A DNA stretch of 50,536 nucleotides, from contig JAIYDY010000086.1 in the NCBI GenBank assembly GCA_027487245.1, forward strand, positions 1 through 50,536. Reading direction: 5' to 3'. The translations under genes and the position numbers were made by a program. Positions 27,497 through 37,037 of this stretch are shown here, in pieces. A model generated the notes under the pieces. The model was given only the letters and a program-made list of their open reading frames with translations. It ran no database searches and was not told the DNA's origin. Source of the DNA: Hyphomicrobiales bacterium (lineage in GTDB: Bacteria > Pseudomonadota > Alphaproteobacteria > Rhizobiales > Beijerinckiaceae). Position 1 is the first letter of the stretch. Each line of letters opens with the position of its first letter.

Positions 27497-28756
27497 ATGA
27501 AGCGTCTACTGATCGGAACGGTGTCTGCACTGGCCCTTCTGCTGCCTGGTGTTGCAATGGCTCAGGAAACAATCAAGGTTGGCATTCTGGTCGCGTTGGA
27601 AGGTGCATTTGCGGCTGGCGGTGCCGATGGCGTGCGCAACGTCGAACTCGCACTCAAGCAGGTCAACAACATGGCCGGCGGCAAAAAGATCGAAACAGTG
27701 GTCGCTGCGACAGACACGACAGTCGATACCGCTATTCGTCAGGCGCGCAGGTTGATCGAGCAGGACAAGGTCGACATCATCCTCGGGCCACTTTCGGGCT
27801 CCGAAGGGATCGCGATGCGCGATTTTGCCAAGACGATCCCGGGCAAGACTGTGATCAACGGCGTTTCCGGTGCGCTTGAAACAACCTGGGTGGACCCGGC
27901 CAAGAACTTTTTCCGGTTCAACCTTGATGGTGCACAATGGGGCTCAGGCCTCGGAACCTATGTGGTGAAAACCAAAGGTTGGAAGCGTGTTGCCACTGTG
28001 ACGGCCGATTATTCCTTCGGATATACCAACTTCCTCGGCTTTGCAGCCGACTTCTGCCGTGCGGGTGGCGTGATTGCTGAACGGCTCTGGGTGCCTCTCG
28101 GTGCCGCCGACTTTGCCGGCGTGATCGCCAAGCTGCCTGACAACGTTGATGCCATTTATCTTGGGCTCGGTGGCACGGACGCCATCAACTTCCTCAACCA
28201 GTATCAGCAGGCCGGAACCAAGATCAATCTGATCGGCGGCACCATCATGGCGGATCAAACCGTACTCACGTCACGTGGGCGGGCCAAGGACGCGCTGGTC
28301 GGCACGCCGATCTCCGGGCCGATTGCCAACGACAACCCCGCTCCTGAATGGACCAGCTACGTTAAGGCCTATCAGGATGCCTTTCCTGCCGATCGGCGCT
28401 TCCCATCACCTTCGCTGTTTGGGGTAGGCTACTACAAGGCAACGCTCGCCATGATTGCCGGTCTCAATGCCGTCAACGGTGACCTGAGCGGCAATCAGGA
28501 AAAGTTCCATGCGGCGTTGGGCTCGCTCAAACTCAAGACTCCGCTGGGCGAAATCTCTTTGAATGAGAACCGTCAGGCGACCGGCACTGTCTTCATCAAC
28601 GAGGTGGTGGAGGGACCAGGCGGCACCCTCACGATCAAGAATGTCGGCAAGGCTGAGGGGGTGACACAGACGCTTGGCATGACACCTGCTGCGTTCCGCG
28701 CCATGGGCCTACCCTCCCGTACAGTGCCTGATTGCAAGGCGCTCGGCGGCGGCTGA
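27497..28756 (+). CDS. ABC transporter substrate-binding protein (LivK-like)
   Basis: The 419-residue protein has a Sec signal peptide (MKRLLIGTVSALALLLPGVA, cleavage after AMA at about 23) and the type I periplasmic binding fold of the branched-chain amino acid/aromatic-compound group (ETIKVGILVALEGAFAAGGADG at the start, DIILGPLSGSEGIAMRDFA, VTADYSFGYTNFLGFAADF). It would bind the transported compound in the periplasm and deliver it to the LivH/LivM permease. The family also takes up amides, urea, benzoates and other small molecules, so the ligand is open. A hairpin follows, and the permease genes come only after two intervening genes. Confidence 0.92.
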   Translation: MKRLLIGTVSALALLLPGVAMAQETIKVGILVALEGAFAAGGADGVRNVELALKQVNNMAGGKKIETVVAATDTTVDTAIRQARRLIEQDKVDIILGPLSGSEGIAMRDFAKTIPGKTVINGVSGALETTWVDPAKNFFRFNLDGAQWGSGLGTYVVKTKGWKRVATVTADYSFGYTNFLGFAADFCRAGGVIAERLWVPLGAADFAGVIAKLPDNVDAIYLGLGGTDAINFLNQYQQAGTKINLIGGTIMADQTVLTSRGRAKDALVGTPISGPIANDNPAPEWTSYVKAYQDAFPADRRFPSPSLFGVGYYKATLAMIAGLNAVNGDLSGNQEKFHAALGSLKLKTPLGEISLNENRQATGTVFINEVVEGPGGTLTIKNVGKAEGVTQTLGMTPAAFRAMGLPSRTVPDCKALGGG

Positions 28757-28779
28757 GTCTCCGCTAGCGTCGATAGAAC

Positions 28780-28806
28780 CCCGGGTTCGGACTTTCCGGA
28801 CCCGGG
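28780..28806 (+). terminator. Hairpin after livK (terminator or attenuator)
   Basis: CCCGGGTTCGGA pairs with TCCGGACCCGGG (one mismatch, 3-nt loop) and is followed by TGTTTCGATT. The position, 23 bp after the binding-protein stop, suits partial termination that leaves the binding protein in excess of the downstream genes. Confidence 0.55.
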
Positions 28807-28880
28807 TGTTTCGATTGTGATCAAGTGAGACTTGAAGGGATTGCCTGTTTGGGCAGACAGCGCGGTCTACAGGGTAGTCG

Positions 28881-30017
28881 ATGGCACTGATCAATTTCCT
28901 CACCCGCGTCTATTTTGCCGACCGCGTGCTGGAAGATGCTCTGGCCGAGCAAATGAAGATGCTTGGTATCGCGCGACCTTTGATTGTAACAGATGAAGCT
29001 GGCGCAACGGATGAACCGCTGTCGCGCGTGGTTGATGCACTCCCGCCCGGATGCGAATCATCGATCTGCTACATAAAAGTGTCGCCAACCGTCGATGTCA
29101 CAGTTTCCGACCTCGAACTTGAACAGATCAGGATAGCTTCGAGCGATCATGACTGTGACGGTTTCATAGGCCTTGGTGGCGAACCTGTTCTGCGCTTGGT
29201 ACGGCGCGCGGTCTATCAACGGACCTATCGTGCGAACGAAGCTACGGCGCGTGTGTTGCAGTCGTCCGCCTATCGCAAATGCACGCCCCTCATCGCTATC
29301 CCAACCACATCCGCCTGCGTTGGCCTGCAGCCGATCCTGGCGCACGAGGCCCGCGGAAGTTGGCGCATGAGCGCAGCTGATTGCACTATGCTCCCCGATG
29401 CGGTGCTGTGTGATCCGACCCTCACAGTTGAACAAGATGCCCATGCAACCGCTGCTGCAGGCATGGACGCCTTAACCCACTGTCTTGAAGCCTATCTTGG
29501 CATGACGTGGAACCCGCCCGCAGATGGTATCGCGCTCGATGGTATCCGGCGCGCGATGGGCAATCTCGACCAGGCCGTGCACGATGGAAGCAACCTCGGC
29601 GCCCGACGCGAGATGATGGCCGCTGCCCTCGATGCTGGCCTCGCCTCGCAAAAGGGACTCGGTGCAGTTGAGGCTCTGTCTCATGCGCTGGAGGCCGAAG
29701 TTGGCCACGCACTTCAGCATGGCTGTTTGCACGCCGCGCTGCTTCCTGTTGTTCTCAGCTTCAATGCACCGGCAATTTGCGACCGTATGGGCACATTAAG
29801 AAGCATATTGGGTGCTGGCCGTGATCTAGATGTGACCCATGCATTCACCTCGCTTGGGGCCAGTATCCATCTGCCTTCTAATCTTGCAGCACTGAAACTG
29901 GACAGCGCAGCCTGCCAACGCGTTGCAAAGCGAGCCGCCGAGCACCCCGCTACGCGCACCAACCCGCGTCACATCAAGGCAGCAGATTATGCCTGGATGC
30001 TTGAACATGTGGAGTGA
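28881..30017 (+). CDS. Iron-type alcohol dehydrogenase / maleylacetate reductase-like protein
   Basis: The 378-residue protein has the two-domain fold of Fe-dependent alcohol dehydrogenases. The metal ligands are D196 and H200 (GMDALTHCLEAYLG), H268 and H280 (SHALEAEVGHALQHG). The Rossmann half is atypical: the usual GGGSxxD nucleotide loop reads GLGGEPVLRL, and the PTTSACVGLQP block replaces the usual PTTxGTGSE. Relatives reduce maleylacetate, lactaldehyde or hydroxyacid aldehydes. Reduction or oxidation of a ring-cleavage or lactone-derived product would fit this cluster. ATG at 28881 lacks a strong ribosome site. Confidence 0.82.
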   Translation: MALINFLTRVYFADRVLEDALAEQMKMLGIARPLIVTDEAGATDEPLSRVVDALPPGCESSICYIKVSPTVDVTVSDLELEQIRIASSDHDCDGFIGLGGEPVLRLVRRAVYQRTYRANEATARVLQSSAYRKCTPLIAIPTTSACVGLQPILAHEARGSWRMSAADCTMLPDAVLCDPTLTVEQDAHATAAAGMDALTHCLEAYLGMTWNPPADGIALDGIRRAMGNLDQAVHDGSNLGARREMMAAALDAGLASQKGLGAVEALSHALEAEVGHALQHGCLHAALLPVVLSFNAPAICDRMGTLRSILGAGRDLDVTHAFTSLGASIHLPSNLAALKLDSAACQRVAKRAAEHPATRTNPRHIKAADYAWMLEHVE

Positions 30018-30124
30018 GGCTTGGCTACCGTATGGTCAGGGTATGGATATTCTGCCTTGCCAGCCACAAGCGTTGACCTACACTCGTCTAAAGACTGCAC
30101 CACTAGAGTGCGGGAGGGAGGAAC

Positions 30125-30964
30125 ATGAGTTCAGCGCTGGCCGTGTTTCACGGTGCTTTCGGGCGTGTGTGTCTCTACGCGATGGACCGCACAATGGTGC
30201 CGCATGCGCATCGTGAGGGGCATCTGATTTTTCACATTCAAGGGCCCGCTGGAGAGGTCGTCATCGACGGCAAACCGTATCCGATTTCGCCTAGCCAAGC
30301 TGTCGCGATCAGCCCTTGGCAAACACACTATTATCGCGATATCGACCGGCAAAGGCCAACACTTGCGCTGGTGCTGTATATTCGCCCTGCTTGGTTTCTG
30401 GACGTCAGTCGCTGTTCCAGATCGTCGCTCAAGTTCGGCCGTGTCGGCGTGGAGGTCACTGACCATATCGCGCGGCTGGTTTATGGTAACGCCAACGCCA
30501 TGCTGGACATCGACCGGGAAGATACGATGCTCGAGGACCGCCTGTGCGCGCTTACCGAGGGTTGTTTCGACCAGTCGTGGCAATGGACCGAAAGCGGCAG
30601 CAGTTTCGTTGGTCACGCTACGCCGGTGCGCGACTACCGCGTACGAAATGCGATGCGCGTCCTGGTGGAGCGGCTGTGTGAGCCACTCGATCTTGATGAT
30701 GTCGCACGCAGGGTTGGCCTTTCACGGCCTCACTTTTACAAACTGTTTCGCCAGCAAGTTGGCGTCACACCCAATATCTATCTCAACTCGCTGCGCATGG
30801 AGCAGGCCATTGACCGATTGACGGCATCGCAGGACGCAGTTGCGGGCATCGGGCTTGACCTGGGCTTTTCAAGTCAGGCCAGTTTTTCACGTTTTTTCAT
30901 TGCCAACGGTGTTGTCCCTCCAAGCTCCTATCGCCGCAGCGTGCATGTGGCGTCCTCCTCGTGA
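30125..30964 (+). CDS. AraC family transcriptional regulator
   Basis: The 279-residue protein has an N-terminal cupin-like ligand domain (MVPHAHREGHLIFHIQGPAGE, YPISPSQAVAISPWQTHYY) and a C-terminal double helix-turn-helix (about 190 to 272: LDLDDVARRVGLSRPHFYKLF, then LGFSSQASFSRFF and PSSYRR). It carries a strong GGGAGG site before the ATG. It is the only regulator in the cluster, so it probably controls the surrounding transporter and enzyme genes in response to the imported compound; the ligand is unknown. Confidence 0.9.
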   Translation: MSSALAVFHGAFGRVCLYAMDRTMVPHAHREGHLIFHIQGPAGEVVIDGKPYPISPSQAVAISPWQTHYYRDIDRQRPTLALVLYIRPAWFLDVSRCSRSSLKFGRVGVEVTDHIARLVYGNANAMLDIDREDTMLEDRLCALTEGCFDQSWQWTESGSSFVGHATPVRDYRVRNAMRVLVERLCEPLDLDDVARRVGLSRPHFYKLFRQQVGVTPNIYLNSLRMEQAIDRLTASQDAVAGIGLDLGFSSQASFSRFFIANGVVPPSSYRRSVHVASSS

Positions 30965-31113
30965 GCTGCCCACTCGGACCGCTCAATGTTGCTACGAGCG
31001 GCACAAGGATAAGACTGTCGGGTACGCCGTTTTATCAGCATGCGAACTAGCGTCGTGACGTTGTGGTGACGGAAAGCCGTGCATCGCCTTTATCAGGGGT
31101 TCCGACGGGACAA

Positions 31114-32127
31114 ATGCAGAGCTTCTACAAGCGCCATCCTGTCTGGTCGATCATCCTGCTCATTCTGATTGCGGGCTTCGTCTGGCTGATCGCCACCCCA
31201 TGGCCGCCCGGGCTTGAACAGGTTCTGGGCCGCAAACGCATCTTCCTGAATGCGGTTCTGTCTGGCATCACGCTGGGCGCGCTCTACTTTTTGGTCGCCA
31301 GCGGGTTCACCCTGATTTTCGGACTCATGCGCAACGTCAACCTTGCCCATGGCTCATTGTATCTCTTGGGCGGCTACATCGGTTATGAAGTTGCCAACGC
31401 GACGGGATACTGGCTTCTGGCCTTCCCAGTCGTTTTCGTGCTGGTTGGCGCTCTGGGTCTTGTCCTGCAGCATCAGGTATTCCGGCGGATGGAAGGCGAG
31501 GAACTGCGCCAGACCCTTGTCACCATCGGCATCTCCGTCGTTCTGGCTGACATCATGCTCTGGATCTGGGGCGGCCAGAGCTATCAGGTTCTTTCTCCGG
31601 ACTGGTTGAGCGGGCCGATGACGCTCCCGCTCGTTACCGCGCTGCGCTCGAATGGCGACCCGGTCTATCTCACCTATCCCCAGGTTCGAATTGTGATCCT
31701 TGTCGCGGCAATCATCATCGGGATTGCGATGTGGCTGGTGCTCAATCGCTCGAGGCTTGGCATGCTGATCAGGGCAGGGGTGGATGACCGCGACATGCTG
31801 GCCGCGTCTGGCGTGCGTATCCAGTATGTCTTTCTCGCCGTGTTCGCGTTTGGCGCGGGCATGGCCGGGATGGCTGGCATCGTTGGCGGCACATTCCAGT
31901 CGCTGACACCGGGTGAGGACACGCGCTTCCTGCTGGCGTCGCTGGTGGTGGTGATCGTGGGCGGTATGGGCTCGATCCCCGGCGCTGCAATTGGCGCGTT
32001 GATCATCGGCCTCGCCGAGCAACTCGGGCTAGTCTATGCGCCTACCTATTCGGTGGTATTCACCTTTCTGATCATGGCCGTGGTGCTTGCTTTTCGCCCG
32101 CAGGGCCTCCTTGGGGCGGGCCGCTAG
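31114..32127 (+). CDS. Branched-chain-type ABC transporter permease LivH
   Basis: The product is an inner-membrane permease with about eight to nine membrane segments (WSIILLILIAGFVWLIATPW, LSGITLGALYFLVASGFTLIFG, and the conserved NVNLAHGSLYLLGGYIGY). The EAA-type coupling region RAGVDDRDMLAASGV contacts the ATPases. Start is uncertain: ATG at 31114 (337 aa, MQSFYKRHPVWS) is used, with GTG at 31063 as the alternative; neither has a strong ribosome site. The stop is immediately followed by the livM ATG. Confidence 0.9.
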   Translation: MQSFYKRHPVWSIILLILIAGFVWLIATPWPPGLEQVLGRKRIFLNAVLSGITLGALYFLVASGFTLIFGLMRNVNLAHGSLYLLGGYIGYEVANATGYWLLAFPVVFVLVGALGLVLQHQVFRRMEGEELRQTLVTIGISVVLADIMLWIWGGQSYQVLSPDWLSGPMTLPLVTALRSNGDPVYLTYPQVRIVILVAAIIIGIAMWLVLNRSRLGMLIRAGVDDRDMLAASGVRIQYVFLAVFAFGAGMAGMAGIVGGTFQSLTPGEDTRFLLASLVVVIVGGMGSIPGAAIGALIIGLAEQLGLVYAPTYSVVFTFLIMAVVLAFRPQGLLGAGR

Positions 32128-33177
32128 ATGACATACGTTGTCCGCCGAGCCGAGCCGACCCAGCCAACGCTGTTTGAGAAGGTCCCCGCGATCTGGTGGG
32201 CGGTTGCGCTGCTGCTCATTGCGATGCCACTGTTCGCCAGCAACTTTGTGCTGTTCCAGATATTTGGCTGGACATTCATTCTCGGCATGATCGCCCTGTC
32301 GCTGATGTTTCTGGCGGGCTATGGCGGCATGGTCAGCCTGATCCAGATGACCGTCGGCGCCATGGCGGGCTATATGGTCGCGATCCTTGGCACCAGCGGC
32401 GTGCCAACCATCAGCCTTGGCTGGCCATGGTGGCTGTACATCCCCGTCGCGATTCTGATCGCTGCCATCTTCGGCACGCTGGTCGGGGCGCTCGCGGTCC
32501 GGACAGAGGGCATCTACACGATCATGATCACGCTGGCGATCGCGTCGGCCTTCTTTTACTTCACCCGCCAGAACTACGGCCTGTTCAACGGCTATACCGG
32601 TTTCAACCGCGTCATCCCGCCGGAATTATTCGGCATCGACTGGCGCCAGGCGACGCCCTTCTACTACCTGACGCTGACCTGCGCAGCGTTGTCCTATTTC
32701 GCAGTGGTCTATGTCTCGCGCTCGCCCTTCGGATTGGCGCTGCAAGGCGTGCGTGACAATCCGCGCCGCATGGGCGCGCTGGGCTTTTCGGTCACCGCTC
32801 ACCGCATCCTTGCCTATACCTTCTCGAGCGTGATTGCAGCCGTGGGCGGCATCCTGCTCGTCTGGCAGAACTCGCAGGTATCGCCGGGCACAGCAGGCAT
32901 TCCGCAGGTCATAGACATTTTGGTCATCGCCGTGGTCGGCGGCATCAAGCGGCCCATTGGCCCCTTCATCGGCGCGTTGATCTACGTTCTGCTGCGGGTC
33001 TATTCACCAGATGTTTTGCTGGCATTCGGTCTTTCGGGTGAACGTTTCAAGCTGGTGATCGGTCTGGGTTTTCTGGTCATCGTTTTCTTCTCGCCCGATG
33101 GCGTGCTTGGCCTTTGGGAGAAGTACAAGGCGCGGCGTGCCGCGCAGACTGATCCCTTGCGCGGGGGGCGGTCATGA
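32128..33177 (+). CDS. Branched-chain-type ABC transporter permease LivM
   Basis: A 349-residue permease with about nine to ten membrane segments (AIWWAVALLLIAMPLF, FQIFGWTFILGMIALSLMFL, and QMTVGAMAGYMVAILG), the LivM hallmark LSLMFLAGYGGMVSL, and the coupling loop QGVRDNPRRMGALGF. It pairs with LivH to form the channel. Its ATG abuts the livH stop, and its own stop overlaps the livG ATG (ATGA). Confidence 0.92.
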   Translation: MTYVVRRAEPTQPTLFEKVPAIWWAVALLLIAMPLFASNFVLFQIFGWTFILGMIALSLMFLAGYGGMVSLIQMTVGAMAGYMVAILGTSGVPTISLGWPWWLYIPVAILIAAIFGTLVGALAVRTEGIYTIMITLAIASAFFYFTRQNYGLFNGYTGFNRVIPPELFGIDWRQATPFYYLTLTCAALSYFAVVYVSRSPFGLALQGVRDNPRRMGALGFSVTAHRILAYTFSSVIAAVGGILLVWQNSQVSPGTAGIPQVIDILVIAVVGGIKRPIGPFIGALIYVLLRVYSPDVLLAFGLSGERFKLVIGLGFLVIVFFSPDGVLGLWEKYKARRAAQTDPLRGGRS

Positions 33178-33989
33178 CGCTCGTCGAAACGAAACCACCT
33201 GGCATTCGCAACACAGCCGAGCGGCTGAGCTCGGTCAGTTCCGGCAACGCGCTGGAGTTGCGCGGCGTCACCAAGCTGTTCGGCGCGCTCGCGGCGATCT
33301 CGGATGTGACGCTGACCGTCCGTCCCGGCGAACGGAGAGCAGTGCTTGGCTCGAATGGTGCCGGCAAGACCACGCTGTTCAACTGTGTGACCGGAGACTT
33401 CCTGCCGACATCAGGCACGATCCGTCTGTTTGGCGAAGATGTTACCAACTTCCCGGCCCATGAGCGCATAAGGCGCGGTCTGCGTCGCACATATCAGATT
33501 TCGCTCCTGTTCGGAGGGTTGTCAGTAGCGGACAACGTCTATCTGGCTTGCCGCGGCGTCTCACGCGGGCGATTCTCGCTTTTGCGCCCGCGCTCTAACG
33601 ATGTGCTGGTGGCACGCGCCCTCGAGTTGATCGAGGCTGTGCATCTGACGCCATCGAAAGACTCTCTCGTTGCCAACCTGTCCTATGGGCAGCAGCGCCA
33701 GCTTGAAATTGCCCTGGCGTTGGCAGGTGCGCCACGGTTCATCCTGTTTGACGAACCGGCAGCGGGGTTATCGCCGACTGAGCGCTCGGAACTTGTCTCC
33801 ATCCTCACAGGCCTGCCGGGGCATATCGGCTTCATCATCATCGAGCATGACATGGATGTGGCGCTGCGCGTCGCTGAGAGCGTGACAATGATGCACAATG
33901 GCAGGGTCTTCAAGGAAGGCACACCTGCCGAGATCGAGAATGATGCCGAAGTCCAGGAACTCTATCTGGGGGCAGGCGGCCATGAATGA
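33174..33989 (+). CDS. ABC transporter ATP-binding protein LivG
   Basis: The 271-residue ATPase has Walker A GSNGAGKTT (from residue 59), the Q-loop in RRTYQISLLFGGLSV, signature LSYGQQRQLEIAL and Walker B FILFDEPAAGLSP, with the switch His in IIIEHDMDVAL. The segment LLRPRSNDVL after the Q-loop and the GHE tail fit the LivG type. It carries a nonconserved N-terminal extension of about 25 residues. Its end overlaps the start of livF by 8 bp. Confidence 0.93.
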   Translation: MTLVETKPPGIRNTAERLSSVSSGNALELRGVTKLFGALAAISDVTLTVRPGERRAVLGSNGAGKTTLFNCVTGDFLPTSGTIRLFGEDVTNFPAHERIRRGLRRTYQISLLFGGLSVADNVYLACRGVSRGRFSLLRPRSNDVLVARALELIEAVHLTPSKDSLVANLSYGQQRQLEIALALAGAPRFILFDEPAAGLSPTERSELVSILTGLPGHIGFIIIEHDMDVALRVAESVTMMHNGRVFKEGTPAEIENDAEVQELYLGAGGHE

Positions 33990-36180
33990 CGTTTCCCGCG
34001 GTGCCAGACGCGCGCCTGCGCTCGAGGTGCGAGGCCTCAATGTCTATTATGGTGCATCCCACGCTTTGCAGGGCGTCGACCTCAAACTCGACCAGGGCGT
34101 GTTATCCGTTGTTGGGCGCAATGGCATGGGCAAGACCACGCTCTGCAAGGCCATCATGGGGTTGGTGCCAATCTCGTCAGGCTCCATCAGCTTTGGCGGG
34201 CAGTCACTGGTCGGCCTCTCGCCAGCGGACATCGCCCAGCTCGGCGTTGGCTACGTCCCCCAGGGCCGCCGTCTGTGGCGTTCGCTGACGGTCGATGAGC
34301 ACCTGCGCATGGTCGAGGGGCGCCGCAAGGGCGGCTGGACCATCGATCGCATCTATTCAACCTTCCCCCGCCTTGCCGAGCGCAAATCCAATGGCGGCGC
34401 GCAACTCTCCGGCGGCGAGCAGCAGATGCTGGCGATCTCGCGCGCCCTCCTGGCCAACCCCAAGATCCTGATCATGGACGAGCCCACGGAAGGGCTTGCC
34501 CCTGTCATCGTTGCTCAAGTCGAGGAAATGCTGGTCCGGCTTGGCGAAGAAGGCGACATGGATGTTCTGGTCATCGAGCAGAACATTGGGGTCGCCTGCA
34601 TGATTGCCGACAACGTCGCGATCATGGTCAACGGGCGCGTCAACCGCATCGCGCCGGCCCGTGATCTGGCCGCCGACCGCGAGTTGCAGCAGCGGCTCCT
34701 CGGCGTCGGACGCCACGGCCATGAAGATGCCGGTCCGGCCCCGGCGGCTCCCCCTGGCGCGACCCAACCGCAGGCGAGCAGCTCCACGTCCATCAAAATC
34801 TACAACTCGAACCCGGTCGCGCCAACGCGCTGGTCGCAGCCCGTGCCGGTCCTACGGCTGGAGCAACTCGCCAAGGTCGTGACCACCCGACCGCTGACAG
34901 CGCTTTCGACAAGCCCGGATATCCGGCCTCTCGCAGCCCCCGGCGAAAACGTGGTTCTTGTTGTCGGGACGATGGACACCAAGGGCGAGGAACTGCGCTA
35001 CATGCGCGATCTCGTCCGCACCGCTGGCCTGCCGGTGCGGATGGTTGATCTGTCGACTTCGGGCGGTCATTCCGGAGCGGAAATCCCGGCTCACCAGATC
35101 GCCGCCTTCCATCCTCGCGGTGCCTCGGGCGTGTTCACCGGTGATCGGGGCCAGTCCGTCGCCGGCATGACGGAGGCTTTCCAGCGCTGGATGGCCCGGC
35201 AAAGCGGCATTGCGGGCGTGCTCTCGGCCGGCGGTTCAGGAGGCACTGCCATTGTTGCTCCAGCTATGCGGGCCTTGCCCGTCGGCACGCCGAAACTGAT
35301 CGTCTCGACAGTCGCCTCTGGCGAGGTCAGCAAGTATGTCGGCGCGTCCGACATCATGCTGATGCCTTCGGTCGCCGATGTGCAGGGTCTCAACGCCATC
35401 ACCGAGGAGGTGCTCGGCAATGCGGCGCAGGCCATGGTCGGTATGGTCCTGGCGCGCAAGGCGAAGCGGACAACACGGGCCGGCAAACCCGCTATAGGCC
35501 TCACCATGTTCGGCGTGACAACCCCTTGTGTGCAGCAGGTCGTGAAGACCCTGCAGGCGAGCTATGACTGCCTCGTTTTCCACGCCACCGGCATCGGTGG
35601 CCAGGCCATGGAAAAGTTGGTCGATGGCGGCAAGCTCGTCGGCGTCATCGACGTCAGCACCACCGAGCTCTGCGACCTGATGATGGGTGGAGTCTTCCCC
35701 TGCACGGAGGACCGCTTCGGCGCGATCATCCGCACACGTCTGCCCTACGTCGGATCGGTGGGCGCGCTCGACATGGTCAATTTCGGCGCGCCCGAAACCG
35801 TGCCGGAGCGCTTCAGGGGTCGCACCTTCTATCAACACAACCCGCAGGTGACGCTGATGCGGACCACAGCGGAAGAATGCGCCCGTATGGGGCAATGGAT
35901 CGGCGAGCGCCTCAACCTCATGGAAGGCCAGGTGCGCTTCTTCCTGCCCGAAGGCGGGGTCTCGGCGCTCGATGCGCCGGCAAAGCCATTCCACGATCTC
36001 ACGGCCCGCGCCGCGTTGTTCAACGCCATTGAGCAGACTGTGCGGCAGACCGCTTCGCGCCAGATCATCAAGCTGCCGCACCACATCAACGCACCCGAGT
36101 TCGCCGCCGCTCTTGTCGCGTCGTTCAATGCCCTGCACGTCAGCAACCGTCCTAACCGCCGCAAAGAAGCCAGCCTATGA
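33982..36180 (+). CDS. LivF-type ABC ATPase fused to Tm-1-like UPF0261 domain
   Basis: One 732-residue protein joins two unrelated modules. Residues 1 to about 245 are a complete LivF ATPase (Walker [10 protein letters not shown] at 46, signature LSGGEQQ at 142, Walker B ILIMDEP at 162, VIEQN switch). Residues 247 to 321 are a Pro/Ala/Ser/Thr-rich linker. Residues 322 to about 725 are a UPF0261/Tm-1-like ATP-binding protein ([73 protein letters not shown]). Tm-1 of tomato binds a viral replication protein; the bacterial domain has no proven role. The fusion physically ties it to the importer. It overlaps the next gene by 4 bp (ATGA). No frameshift is evident, since both modules read in one frame without interruption. 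Confidence 0.92.
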   Translation: MNDVSRGARRAPALEVRGLNVYYGASHALQGVDLKLDQGVLSVVGRNGMGKTTLCKAIMGLVPISSGSISFGGQSLVGLSPADIAQLGVGYVPQGRRLWRSLTVDEHLRMVEGRRKGGWTIDRIYSTFPRLAERKSNGGAQLSGGEQQMLAISRALLANPKILIMDEPTEGLAPVIVAQVEEMLVRLGEEGDMDVLVIEQNIGVACMIADNVAIMVNGRVNRIAPARDLAADRELQQRLLGVGRHGHEDAGPAPAAPPGATQPQASSSTSIKIYNSNPVAPTRWSQPVPVLRLEQLAKVVTTRPLTALSTSPDIRPLAAPGENVVLVVGTMDTKGEELRYMRDLVRTAGLPVRMVDLSTSGGHSGAEIPAHQIAAFHPRGASGVFTGDRGQSVAGMTEAFQRWMARQSGIAGVLSAGGSGGTAIVAPAMRALPVGTPKLIVSTVASGEVSKYVGASDIMLMPSVADVQGLNAITEEVLGNAAQAMVGMVLARKAKRTTRAGKPAIGLTMFGVTTPCVQQVVKTLQASYDCLVFHATGIGGQAMEKLVDGGKLVGVIDVSTTELCDLMMGGVFPCTEDRFGAIIRTRLPYVGSVGALDMVNFGAPETVPERFRGRTFYQHNPQVTLMRTTAEECARMGQWIGERLNLMEGQVRFFLPEGGVSALDAPAKPFHDLTARAALFNAIEQTVRQTASRQIIKLPHHINAPEFAAALVASFNALHVSNRPNRRKEASL

Positions 36181-37004
36181 TCGCCCGTCAAACAATCCTC
36201 GATCGTTTCCGTGGCATGATGGCCAAAGGCATCCCCATCATCGGCGGCGGCGCCGGCACCGGTCTCTCCGCCAAGTGCGAGGAGGCGGGTGGCATCGACC
36301 TGATCGTGATCTACAATTCAGGGCGCTACCGCATGGCCGGGCGCGGGTCCCTTGCCGGTCTCCTGGCTTATGGCGACGCCAACCAGATCGTGGTCGACAT
36401 GGCTGCGGAAGTACTGCCCGTGGTCAAGCACACTCCGGTTCTGGCAGGCGTCAATGGCACCGATCCGTTCCGGATCATGGATACGTTCCTCGATGATCTG
36501 AAGCGCATCGGCTTCTCGGGCGTGCAAAATTTTCCGACCGTCGGCCTGATCGACGGCACCTTCCGCGCCAATCTCGAAGAGACCGGCATGTCCTACGGGC
36601 TGGAGATAGACATGATCGCCAAGGCCCACGCCAAGGACATGCTGACGACGCCTTATGTGTTCAGCGCGGACAATGCCGCCGCGATGGCAAAGGCCGGGGC
36701 CGACATCATCGTTTGCCACCTTGGCCTAACCACAGGCGGCAGCATCGGGGCGTCGACCGCACTGACGTTGGCGCGATGCCCGGAATTGGTCGACGAGTGG
36801 GCCGAGGCGGCGCTGCGCGTCAACCCCGAGTGCATCATTCTGGTCCATGGCGGGCCGGTGGCGATGCCGGAGGATGCCGACTTTATTCTGAAGAACACGG
36901 CCAACTGCCATGGCTTTTATGGCGCATCTTCAATGGAGCGACTGCCGACTGAGGTGGCGCTGACTGAACAGACCCGCGCCTTCAAGCGCATCAAAGGCAA
37001 GTAA
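36177..37004 (+). CDS. Phosphoenolpyruvate hydrolase-like TIM-barrel protein
   Basis: The 275-residue protein matches the PEP_hydrolase/TIM-barrel family usually found with UPF0261: [46 protein letters not shown], then [34 protein letters not shown], and [13 protein letters not shown]. In plant and fungal Tm-1 proteins the two domains are on one chain; here they are neighbouring genes. The name is historical, and no PEP hydrolysis is shown for this group. Translation is coupled to the LivF-UPF0261 gene. Confidence 0.88.
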   Translation: MIARQTILDRFRGMMAKGIPIIGGGAGTGLSAKCEEAGGIDLIVIYNSGRYRMAGRGSLAGLLAYGDANQIVVDMAAEVLPVVKHTPVLAGVNGTDPFRIMDTFLDDLKRIGFSGVQNFPTVGLIDGTFRANLEETGMSYGLEIDMIAKAHAKDMLTTPYVFSADNAAAMAKAGADIIVCHLGLTTGGSIGASTALTLARCPELVDEWAEAALRVNPECIILVHGGPVAMPEDADFILKNTANCHGFYGASSMERLPTEVALTEQTRAFKRIKGK

Positions 37005-37037
37005 GCTGCGCGTGGTGCAGCACGGGAGGAATGACAC

